DNA from: Campylobacteraceae bacterium
Lineage (GTDB): Bacteria; Campylobacterota; Campylobacteria; Campylobacterales; Campylobacteraceae
Length of the DNA: 13,326 nucleotides
Assembly (NCBI GenBank): GCA_012521935.1
Contig: JAAYLJ010000204.1
Location: forward strand, 1 to 13,326
Reading direction: 5' to 3'
A program made the position numbers and the translations under genes. Position 1 is the first letter of the stretch, and each line of letters starts with the position of its first letter. A model generated the notes under the pieces. The model was not told the origin of the DNA, made no database searches, and saw nothing but the letters and a program-made list of their open reading frames with translations. This document shows positions 5,289 through 11,941 of the stretch, piece after piece.

Positions 5289-8200
5289 TTAAATATTTTC
5301 AACCAATTTTTCTAATTCAGATTTACTTATAATATTTGGTATAACTTTAGAAATACCAAGCTCCTTTGCATCTAAACTAGAAGACTTTGAGTCTTGAAAC
5401 AAAAAAACTTCTCCAAGCTTATCGCTATGCTTTAGCTGGAAAGTTTTTATTAATTGGATTAACTCTTCCGCAGATGATCCAGGAGTTGCATCATCTATCA
5501 TTATTATATTAAACCAATACTTTTGTAAAGCTTCTTTAAAAAAATGCAGTGAATTAGCTTCCACGCACTCTTTGCCAGCTTTTCTTAAAACACTAACAAA
5601 TATTTTTGTCTCTATTGGATTTTTCTTAAATACTAAGATAGATTTACTCTCTACATCCTTAGGCTTAACTACCTCTTCTTTAGGAGTTCTTATCTCTTGT
5701 TTCTCTTCTTTGATTTTTGGCTTACTAAGCACTTTTTCTTCTATTTTGTCTGGGATAAATTGAGAAAGTATGGCTTGAATGCTATCTTTTTTTACTGGTT
5801 TAGTAATGTACTCATCAAGTCCTTCTTTCATAAATCTCTCTCTATCTCCTTTTAATGCGTTAGCAGTAATGGCTACTATTGGGATATGAGGTAGATTATT
5901 CATAGATTCATACTCTAAGATTTTTTTAGTAGCTTCCACCCCATCCATTACTGGCATAGCAATATCCATAAAGATTAGATCATAATCTCTCTCTTTTCTA
6001 GCCTTTAGAGCTAAACTACCATTATTTACAATGGTAACATCAAGCCCTAAATCCTCAAGAGTGCGCTTTATTAGCTTTTGATTAATTTCATTATCTTCAG
6101 CTACTAACACCTGAGCATTAAATGAACTTGATAGCATATCTTTAGAAAAAGCCTTAGCGCCCATGGATATGTTTGCTTTTTGGGAGAGCCAATTTATGAT
6201 TTTAGTTGGCCCAATTGGTTTAAAAACTGGGGTAATGTAGTTATCTTTCAAAGCTTCCACTACTTGCTTTCCGACAGGGTTTAAAGCTAAAAGTATTGGA
6301 ATGTGGATTTTTCTATACTCATTTATATCATCTTTGCTCTCTAAGAGGTTATAATCTACCGCTATTAAACTCACATTTGATTTGTATATATACTCTTTAA
6401 GCTCTTGAAAGTTTGTGTAAAACTTCACATTTACTCCAAAATAATTCATATACTCATAAATGTAAGTCGCCCTTGAATCATTACTATTTTCTTTAGTTAA
6501 AATAGCGCAAGTAAAGCCCTTGTATAGATCCTTTGTCTCTTGAATAGTAGGAGATGGTATTTTTGGAAAGCTAAGGGTAAAGAAGAAAGAACTTCCTTTG
6601 CTAGGCTCACTCTCTAAGGATAACTCTCCTCCTAAAGCCTTAATAAGCCTTGAAGAGATTGTAAGGCCAAGTCCTGTTCCCCCATATTTTCTAGTAATAG
6701 TTGAGTCTGCTTGAGAGAAGGCATCAAAAATCTTTGCTTGCTGCGCGGCGTCAATTCCAATTCCATTATCTTTTACGCAAAAATAGATTGTCTCCTCACC
6801 TTGAGCACTACTCTCTTTTTTCTTAATTTGAATATCTATTACTCCATGTTCTGGAGTAAATTTAACCGCATTGCTAAGCAAGTCTATTAAAGTTTCTTTA
6901 ATCTTAGAAACATCCCCTTTTAATGGAGAGATTAAACTAGGATCTATGAAACATTGCAAGTCTATATTTTTTTCAGCTGCTTTTGCTCCATAAACATTAA
7001 CAGCACTTTCAAATTCATCTATTGGTAAAAATATTACTTCATCAATTTCAGTTTTATTGCTCTCAATTTTAGATAGATCTAAAATATTATTTATAAGACT
7101 TAAAAGGTTTTCAGAGCTCTTTTCTATGACATCAACAAACTCTCTTTTCTCTTCATCTAAATCTGAATTTTTAAGAAGTTCGGTAAAACCAATGATTCCA
7201 TTTAAAGGAGTTCTAATTTCATGAGACATGTTTGCTAAAAATATACTTTTTGCAGCACTTGCCTCCTCGGCTATTTTCTTTTCATCTGCTATTTTTTGGA
7301 TAACTAAATCGATTGCTTTGTAAGCTTCACTTGTTCCTTTGCTAGTACCAAAGTCTATGGTGCTATCAGAATCAACCAAGCCTTTAATTTTAACAAAAAC
7401 ACTCTCTAATCCTAAAATATTTCGTTTTAATTCCCTTCTTAGTAAAACCCCCATAACTAAAAAGATAAAGCTCGAAATCCAAATGGCACTACTTATTCCA
7501 AGTTGCCAAAAAGAGTCTTTTGCAGTCATTTCTACATTTTTATTTAAAGCAAATTTTAGTAAAAGGGCTATCTCTTTAGTGATATCGATCTGGCTTGTTA
7601 GCATAACAAACCAAGTAGTAGGCTCTATCAAAAATTCTCCACTTTGAGCTAATTGGGCAATGGAGACTCTAACTTCATTAATCTCCTCTAGGATTGCTCT
7701 ATTTTGCGGAAGTTTCAAGCTGTTTTCAATCTCTTTTTTTACATATCCATCTACTAAAGAGTCGATGTTAAAACTTGAATTGCTATTGATTATGTTTAAC
7801 CAAATCTCCATTTGAGCATCTTTCATTGGGGCTCTAAGCGTTAATATATGGGAGATGAAGCCCCTTTCTTGCCCTATATACTCTATGTCGCTATATACAT
7901 TTGCTAAAGAAAGAGCCAAAGAGTTGGTTTCAAAATCATTTGAAATCTTTGTGATTTTAAAAATCTCTTTAGATATTAACTTATTTACCTCACTATAAAA
8001 ATCAAAAAATATAGTATTAAAATCAGTTTCTAAGTTCATTACACTCTCTCTTATGCGAGGTAGCGCGTCAAGAGTCTGTACAACTTTAGATAACTCAGTT
8101 GAAGTGTTTTCATTTTGAAGTTGGCGCACAAATGAGTTTAAAGCCTTTACATGGACATCTGTTTGTTCATACTGAGCATTTACTAACTCTTTTGCCAAAG

Positions 8201-8426
8201 CCCCCTCACTTCCAATATAAACCCCACTAAGTCCTCTTTCTTTAGCTAAAGATTCAGATAAGTTTCCCAAAATTTGCGTCTTTTCAAGCTCTAAAGATAG
8301 TTCATTTGAGTGAAGGAATTGATTATATGAAATATATAAAAAATATGATGAAAAGATTAAAATAATGAAAATAGGCACATTACTAATAAGGCTCATAACC
8401 GTAGTTGTTTTAAGAGAAAGTTTCAT
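5289..8426 (-). CDS. Hybrid sensor histidine kinase with NIT-like sensor region and receiver domains
   Basis: A 1045-residue inner-membrane kinase. Order: TM1 (about 11-33); a helical periplasmic region (about 35-305) with NIT-like features, AKERGLSGVYIG (61-72) and a second QERGFISHIL (186-195); TM2 (about 311-329); a linker helix; HisKA with phosphoacceptor H402 in MSHEIRTPLNG; HATPase with N519 (LLSNAVKFTP), DNGIGI (553-558) and GGTGLGL (582-588). A receiver-like segment (about 636-750) keeps an Asp in AVDYNLL and FKP but lacks the acidic pair. A complete receiver follows (about 771-892: E777/D778, D821 in FMDIAMPVMDG, T854, K876). After a charged Lys/Glu-rich linker (893-925) comes a third, degenerate receiver-like segment (928-1045). 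NIT domains in NasR-type proteins sense nitrate/nitrite through arginines in such motifs; the ligand here is unproven. The ATG has AAAGGA about 8 bases upstream. Neighbours encode a matching Hpt-like protein and a free receiver. Confidence 0.88.
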   Translation of the reverse strand: MKLSLKTTTVMSLISNVPIFIILIFSSYFLYISYNQFLHSNELSLELEKTQILGNLSESLAKERGLSGVYIGSEGALAKELVNAQYEQTDVHVKALNSFVRQLQNENTSTELSKVVQTLDALPRIRESVMNLETDFNTIFFDFYSEVNKLISKEIFKITKISNDFETNSLALSLANVYSDIEYIGQERGFISHILTLRAPMKDAQMEIWLNIINSNSSFNIDSLVDGYVKKEIENSLKLPQNRAILEEINEVRVSIAQLAQSGEFLIEPTTWFVMLTSQIDITKEIALLLKFALNKNVEMTAKDSFWQLGISSAIWISSFIFLVMGVLLRRELKRNILGLESVFVKIKGLVDSDSTIDFGTSKGTSEAYKAIDLVIQKIADEKKIAEEASAAKSIFLANMSHEIRTPLNGIIGFTELLKNSDLDEEKREFVDVIEKSSENLLSLINNILDLSKIESNKTEIDEVIFLPIDEFESAVNVYGAKAAEKNIDLQCFIDPSLISPLKGDVSKIKETLIDLLSNAVKFTPEHGVIDIQIKKKESSAQGEETIYFCVKDNGIGIDAAQQAKIFDAFSQADSTITRKYGGTGLGLTISSRLIKALGGELSLESEPSKGSSFFFTLSFPKIPSPTIQETKDLYKGFTCAILTKENSNDSRATYIYEYMNYFGVNVKFYTNFQELKEYIYKSNVSLIAVDYNLLESKDDINEYRKIHIPILLALNPVGKQVVEALKDNYITPVFKPIGPTKIINWLSQKANISMGAKAFSKDMLSSSFNAQVLVAEDNEINQKLIKRTLEDLGLDVTIVNNGSLALKARKERDYDLIFMDIAMPVMDGVEATKKILEYESMNNLPHIPIVAITANALKGDRERFMKEGLDEYITKPVKKDSIQAILSQFIPDKIEEKVLSKPKIKEEKQEIRTPKEEVVKPKDVESKSILVFKKNPIETKIFVSVLRKAGKECVEANSLHFFKEALQKYWFNIIMIDDATPGSSAEELIQLIKTFQLKHSDKLGEVFLFQDSKSSSLDAKELGISKVIPNIISKSELEKLVENI

Positions 8427-8442
8427 ATCATTAATCCTTTTG

Positions 8443-9417
8443 CTAAATTAAATTAATTTTTGATTTCAGTAGTAGGTAGAAAGTTTTTAGTTCATCAAGA
8501 ACCAACATGTCATCTTTTTCAAAAAGTGTTTCAATAAGCTTTGTAGCTTTATCAAATCTAAAATGTCCACTAGCGCCTAAAAGCTGATGAAGTAGTGTTT
8601 TTTTGGCTTCCGTGTCTTTTTGTATCAAAACATCTTCAAGGGCTATTAAAATCATCTCAGCATGATCGCAGTACTCTAAAATCAGCTCATTTAACTCTTT
8701 TGGATCCATCTCTAAAGCTTCTAGCGTTAAATCATAATCTATAACATTATCGATAGTTAAAGATTCTTGGGTAGGAGGTTCTTCAAAAGCAACCAAAGAT
8801 TCTTCTTCAATAAAAGGCTCTTTAAAAGCGACTAAAGGCTCCTCTTTTGGCTCTAGTTCCTCTTGTAAATTTAAAGAATCAGGTATAGTTTCATCTACTT
8901 GAAGTTCATTCAAATCATCTTTAAAACTATCAAATAAAACCATATCATTAGCATTTTCTTCAGGAAATTCAATTCTTTCTTCACTATTTATCTCATTAAA
9001 AGAGGTGGTTAAAGGATCTATAAAAATGCTTGATTGCTCTTGTTTGGTTGTGGCTGGTTCTTCTTTTGCTACTTTTGGAACATAATTACTTCCTATTGGA
9101 GAGAGATCAACTCTAAAATAAGCAGCTTCTAAACCATCATTTTCTAATGAAATAATCTCTTCAATATCTATCTTAACTTCAAGTTCTTTTCCATTTTTAA
9201 GTAAGAGGATTGCATTTTTATTGGGAGTTCCGCTGTATAAAACATAATCTATCCACGAAAAGTTTTTAAAACGGTGAATGTATCCAGGGCGATTTTGAAA
9301 AAGATCCGCCACATCATTTACAAAAGTTTTAAATTCTGTAATATCTTCATACCCCAAAAAATCAAGTACAGCTTTACTCATTCCTACCAAGTTACATTTT
9401 TTGTCGTATAAAATCAT
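8443..9417 (-). CDS. PAS-like / Hpt-like phosphotransfer protein
   Basis: A soluble 324-residue protein in three parts. Residues 1-107 look like a divergent PAS domain (LVGMSKAVLDFLGYED, then WIDYVLYSG and KNGKELEVKIDI, then AAYFRVDLSPIG). Residues 108-225 are a low-complexity acidic linker rich in Glu, Pro and Ser, with a 10-residue imperfect repeat (EEPLVAFKEP at 192-201, EESLVAFEEP at 205-214). Residues 226-324 form a helical domain with the Hpt signature LLHQLLGASGHF (275-286), H277 being the likely phosphoacceptor. The usual Lys two residues before the conserved Gly-Ser/Ala stretch (HxLKG) is Leu here. It is the first gene of the cassette, 16 bases before the hybrid kinase, and would relay phosphate between that kinase and the stand-alone receiver. 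GAGGA lies 6 bases before the ATG. The Hpt call is fairly secure; the PAS call is weaker. Confidence 0.68.
   Translation of the reverse strand: MILYDKKCNLVGMSKAVLDFLGYEDITEFKTFVNDVADLFQNRPGYIHRFKNFSWIDYVLYSGTPNKNAILLLKNGKELEVKIDIEEIISLENDGLEAAYFRVDLSPIGSNYVPKVAKEEPATTKQEQSSIFIDPLTTSFNEINSEERIEFPEENANDMVLFDSFKDDLNELQVDETIPDSLNLQEELEPKEEPLVAFKEPFIEEESLVAFEEPPTQESLTIDNVIDYDLTLEALEMDPKELNELILEYCDHAEMILIALEDVLIQKDTEAKKTLLHQLLGASGHFRFDKATKLIETLFEKDDMLVLDELKTFYLLLKSKINLI
8776..8844 (-). repeat. Two-copy imperfect in-frame repeat in the acidic linker
   Basis: Residues 192-201 (EEPLVAFKEP) and 205-214 (EESLVAFEEP) of the Hpt-like protein form two copies with a 13-residue period, followed by a decayed partial third (PTQESL). 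The repeat lies in the disordered linker between the PAS-like and Hpt-like domains and probably arose by slippage or local duplication. Confidence 0.6.
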
Positions 9418-9425
9418 AGAAAATC

Positions 9426-9460
9426 CTCACTTAATGCTGTAGAATATTATCTTAAGTGAG
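9426..9460 (-). promoter_or_regulatory. Perfect 9-bp inverted repeat over the Hpt gene ribosome binding site
   Basis: The arms CTCACTTAA (9426-9434) and TTAAGTGAG (9452-9460) are perfect reverse complements separated by 17 bases. On the minus strand the downstream arm ends in GTGAG and runs into the GAGGA ribosome binding site 6 bases before the ATG at 9417. Between the arms the minus strand reads GATAAT (9451-9446), a possible -10. The dyad could therefore be a repressor operator straddling a promoter or, on transcripts reading through from uvrC, a hairpin that hides the ribosome binding site. Confidence 0.5.
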
Positions 9461-9512
9461 TTTAAAATTATCTTTTTTTATATAAAATTATGAAACTATA
9501 ATATTTACATCT

Positions 9513-11300
9513 TCATTTTTGATAAAAAATTTTGTCAGCTACTTTTTTGCTACAAATAGTTTTTATCTCATCATAAGAAGCGTTTCTCATCTTTTCAAAA
9601 GTTCCAAAATAATCTATGAGTTTTTTTATCGCTCCATCGCTAACCCCTTGAGTTTTTAGAGTTGAAAATGAAGTTAAATTTTTTCTCCTACTTTTTCTAT
9701 GAAACTCTATGGCAAATCTATGCGATTCATCTCTTAATCTTTGAAAAAATTGTAGCTTTTTATCAGTTGTTGGGAGTTCAAATGTGCCATTTTTTGTATG
9801 CAAAAGATCTCTTGAAGCACCTTTTGCTCTTTTTGACTTTGCATCAAGTTTCTCTTTTGAGATAGCGATTACATCAATATTTACACCCATGCTGTTTAAA
9901 ATATCTATCGCTAGATTTAAAAGTGTTACCCCTCCATCAATCACCCATAAATTAGGCGGGGAACTTTTATCAAATCTTTCCACCCTATTTGTTAGTAGCT
10001 CTCTCATTTGAGAGTACTCATCTTTACTTTTTAAATGAAATTTTCTATAACTATCTTTATCAAAACCATCATTTTCCCAAACTATCATTGCTCCAACAGG
10101 GCTCTCTCCGCCTAAATGAGAGTTATCAAAAGCTTCTACTCTATAAGGCAAATCTTTAAATTCAAAATAACTATATATCTCTTCTGGTAAGCCACTTTTT
10201 TTATTTTGTTTTAGTAATCTTTGTGCATTTAATTTTGCAAGAGTACAAAGCTCTTTTTTCTCTCCCCTTTTTGGGTTTTTTATCACAATTTTCTTTCCAT
10301 GCTTTGACTCAAGTGCTAAAGAAAGAGCATTTGTACCATCTATCTCATCAGCAATAAAAATTTTATTTATAAGCATAGGTGAACCCTCTTTATATGCGTT
10401 AAGTATTACTTGATGGTAAAGTTCACTTAAATCAAATCCATAAACACTCTTTACCAATGAGTGTGAAGAAGAGACCACTTTCCCATTTCTTACAAAAAGC
10501 CTTAGAGCGCAAGCACTTTTCTCTTCTATGGAGATAGAAAATATGTCAAAATCTTCAAGTTTTGTGCTATCAAAACTGCTAAAACTCTCAATCTCTTCAA
10601 TCTGCCTTATCTCATCTCTTAACTTTGCAGCCTCTTCAAACTCTAAAGCTTTTGCATAAAGTTCCATTTTTTTCTTAAGCTCTTTAGTTATCTCTTTTGG
10701 TTTACCTATAAATTCTACCGCTTGGTTTACTATATTTAAATACTCTTCATTTGAAATTTTATCTTCACAAGGCGCTAAACATCTTTTCATTTGGTAAAAA
10801 ATACATGCTTTTTTTACATTTTGACATCCTCTTTTTTGAGCCAATGGAAAGATGAGATAGAGTGCATTTAGTAAGGCTCTAGCGCCAGAAGAGAAGGGCC
10901 CAAAATATTTAATATTTTTACCCTTAACTACTTTTCTAGTTATGTCAAATCTTTGATATTTATCAGAAAAATCTATATAAATATATGGATAAGTTTTATC
11001 ATCTCTTAGTAAAATATTGTATTTTGGTTTTAACTGTTTTATGAGCGAATTTTCCAAAATAAAAGCATCATGTTCGCTTGCAACAGTTAAAAACTCTAAG
11101 CTAGTAGCTTGTTTTAACATGTTTAAAATTCTAAGAGATAAGGTAGGATTTGGCGCAAGTATTGGGGTAAATTTAAAATAACTCCTAACTCTTTTTTTTA
11201 AATCTTTCGCTTTTCCTATGTATAGTAAGTGATTTTTTTCATCAAAAAATTGATAAATCCCTGGCTCATTTGGAAGATTTTTTAAACTTTTCTCAAGCAC
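9513..11300 (-). CDS. uvrC: Excinuclease ABC subunit C
   Basis: UvrC makes the dual incisions of nucleotide excision repair after damage handover by UvrA-UvrB. The 595-residue protein has the complete layout: GIY-YIG nuclease domain (GIY 14-16, YIG 27-29, catalytic Glu83 in FILEN) for the 3' cut; four cysteines at 159, 166, 174 and 178, a spacing matching the iron-sulfur ligands reported for E. coli UvrC; a UVR motif (about 207-237, ALEFEEAAKLRDEI) for UvrB contact; an RNase H-like nuclease with D392 (EAFDNSH) and VIDGG (453-457) for the 5' cut; and C-terminal helix-hairpin-helix motifs (about 545-592, GVSDGAIKKLIDYFG). Length is normal. The start is GTG at 11300 with GAGAGG 7 bases upstream, and the gene begins inside the end of the DUF721 gene (19-base overlap). 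No terminator is evident after the stop. Confidence 0.96.
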   Translation of the reverse strand: MLEKSLKNLPNEPGIYQFFDEKNHLLYIGKAKDLKKRVRSYFKFTPILAPNPTLSLRILNMLKQATSLEFLTVASEHDAFILENSLIKQLKPKYNILLRDDKTYPYIYIDFSDKYQRFDITRKVVKGKNIKYFGPFSSGARALLNALYLIFPLAQKRGCQNVKKACIFYQMKRCLAPCEDKISNEEYLNIVNQAVEFIGKPKEITKELKKKMELYAKALEFEEAAKLRDEIRQIEEIESFSSFDSTKLEDFDIFSISIEEKSACALRLFVRNGKVVSSSHSLVKSVYGFDLSELYHQVILNAYKEGSPMLINKIFIADEIDGTNALSLALESKHGKKIVIKNPKRGEKKELCTLAKLNAQRLLKQNKKSGLPEEIYSYFEFKDLPYRVEAFDNSHLGGESPVGAMIVWENDGFDKDSYRKFHLKSKDEYSQMRELLTNRVERFDKSSPPNLWVIDGGVTLLNLAIDILNSMGVNIDVIAISKEKLDAKSKRAKGASRDLLHTKNGTFELPTTDKKLQFFQRLRDESHRFAIEFHRKSRRKNLTSFSTLKTQGVSDGAIKKLIDYFGTFEKMRNASYDEIKTICSKKVADKIFYQK

Positions 11301-11755
11301 AAAACAGCCTCTCTTATCTTTTCAAAAACAGTAAAAAGCTCTTTTGAGTTTGATAAATTTTTAAACTCCCCAAATGAAACCTCTTTGTAACTATAATTTG
11401 GCTCTATTTTTGTATATAAGTTTGGTAAAAACTTCTCTTTTTCTTCCTGCGTTAATTTGCGTGAAACAAATACTTTTATCTCTTTTGCATCAATATTTTC
11501 GCACTCACTATCTTGCAAAATTAACTCTTTTAATAGGCGTTTTATTAAATCAATCTTATAATCAAACTCCATTTTTAAGCCTGGATGGTTTAGCGCCAAA
11601 TATAAAGTATCGCCTTTATTGTACGCAAACTTCACTCCTGAGGCTAATCTTGGTGGTAGCAAAGAGAGAAGTTTTTTATAACTTTGCACTCTTTTTAAAT
11701 GAGATAAAGAGGGAGTATTTTTTATATGAGATACAATTATTTTAGAAGATTTCAT
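11282..11755 (-). CDS. DUF721-family protein, possible divergent DciA helicase loader
   Basis: A 157-residue soluble, basic protein. Residues 19-80 show the DUF721 pattern: an amphipathic helix (HLKRVQSYKKLLSLLPPRLA), a small linker, a strand with GDTLYLALNHPGLKMEF (48-64) corresponding to the conserved 'G.L.v.v.sp.w..el' core, and a helix (YKIDLIKRLLKEL). In other bacteria DUF721 proteins (DciA) load the replicative helicase DnaB where DnaC/DnaI is absent. The C-terminal half (81-157) is unlike anything I recognise. The gene overlaps uvrC by 19 bases and so is probably co-transcribed and coupled with it. The ATG at 11755 has no ribosome binding site, and a perfect extended -10 ends just 8 bases upstream, implying a leaderless message. 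Its first 10 codons lie opposite the start of the lipoprotein gene at 11726. DUF721 membership is likely; loader function is inferred. Confidence 0.55.
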   Translation of the reverse strand: MKSSKIIVSHIKNTPSLSHLKRVQSYKKLLSLLPPRLASGVKFAYNKGDTLYLALNHPGLKMEFDYKIDLIKRLLKELILQDSECENIDAKEIKVFVSRKLTQEEKEKFLPNLYTKIEPNYSYKEVSFGEFKNLSNSKELFTVFEKIREAVLCLRKV

Positions 11756-11863
11756 TTGGTAATTATACCATCTCTTTTGATGATTCTTTACAGCGGATGT
11801 GGCTATAAAGGAGATCCTACCTATCTTCCTCCAGCAGCAAAAGAGACAAGTGGTAAAAAATAA
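11726..11863 (+). CDS. Small LptM-like lipoprotein (45 residues)
   Basis: This gene encodes a basic N-terminus (MRYNYFRRFH), a hydrophobic core (LVIIPSLLMIL, 11-21) and a lipobox-like YSGC with the lipidated Cys at 25 (Tyr is unusual at position -3). The short mature peptide begins CGYKGDPTYLPPAAKE. The CGxKGxxxxPP start is the hallmark of LptM (YifL), the small lipoprotein that assists assembly of the LPS transporter LptD at the outer membrane (E. coli mature start CGLKGPLYFPP). AAGAGGGAG precedes the ATG by 10 bases. The start region overlaps the divergent DUF721 gene by 30 bases, and guaA follows on the same strand after 78 bases. An internal ATG at 11780 would remove most of the signal peptide and is rejected as the start. 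Confidence 0.66.
   Translation: MRYNYFRRFHLVIIPSLLMILYSGCGYKGDPTYLPPAAKETSGKK
11763..11771 (-). promoter_or_regulatory. Extended -10 promoter driving the DUF721-uvrC unit
   Basis: The minus strand reads TGGTATAAT, a perfect extended -10, ending 7 bases before the A of the ATG at 11755. With the usual 6-8 base distance, transcription would start at or beside the start codon. The element lies inside the coding sequence of the opposite-strand lipoprotein gene. No -35 match is seen. Confidence 0.6.
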
Positions 11864-11895
11864 TTTTAAATTTTAACATTTCAAAAAAGTAAAAA

Positions 11896-11904
11896 TGGTA
11901 AAAT
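11896..11904 (+). promoter_or_regulatory. Candidate extended -10 promoter of guaA
   Basis: TGGTAAAAT matches an extended -10 (TGn plus TAAAAT, 5 of 6 to consensus) 37 bases ahead of the guaA ATG. A TTAACA at 11873-11878 is too far upstream (20-base spacer) to be a convincing -35. No riboswitch-like structure is apparent in the short leader. Confidence 0.45.
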
Positions 11905-11941
11905 CACTACCTGTAAAAGTTTAAATATAAAAAGGATATAG

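Noticed and set aside
5017..5292. 91-codon plus-strand frame opposite the receiver gene
   Set aside because: It lies opposite a complete CheY-like domain, and its composition is that of a reverse-complement shadow.
9461..9512. Intrinsic terminator after uvrC
   Set aside because: The stretch is AT-rich with T and A runs but has no GC-containing stem. The only dyad (9426-9460) is not followed by a T run in the direction of transcription.
10770..10850. Zinc-finger insertion in uvrC suggested by four clustered cysteines
   Set aside because: The spacing and position match the normal UvrC cysteine cluster, so nothing is inserted.
11374..11745. 123-codon plus-strand frame opposite the DUF721 gene
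   Set aside because: Leu-rich shadow frame without a ribosome binding site. The opposite gene has a promoter and is coupled to uvrC.
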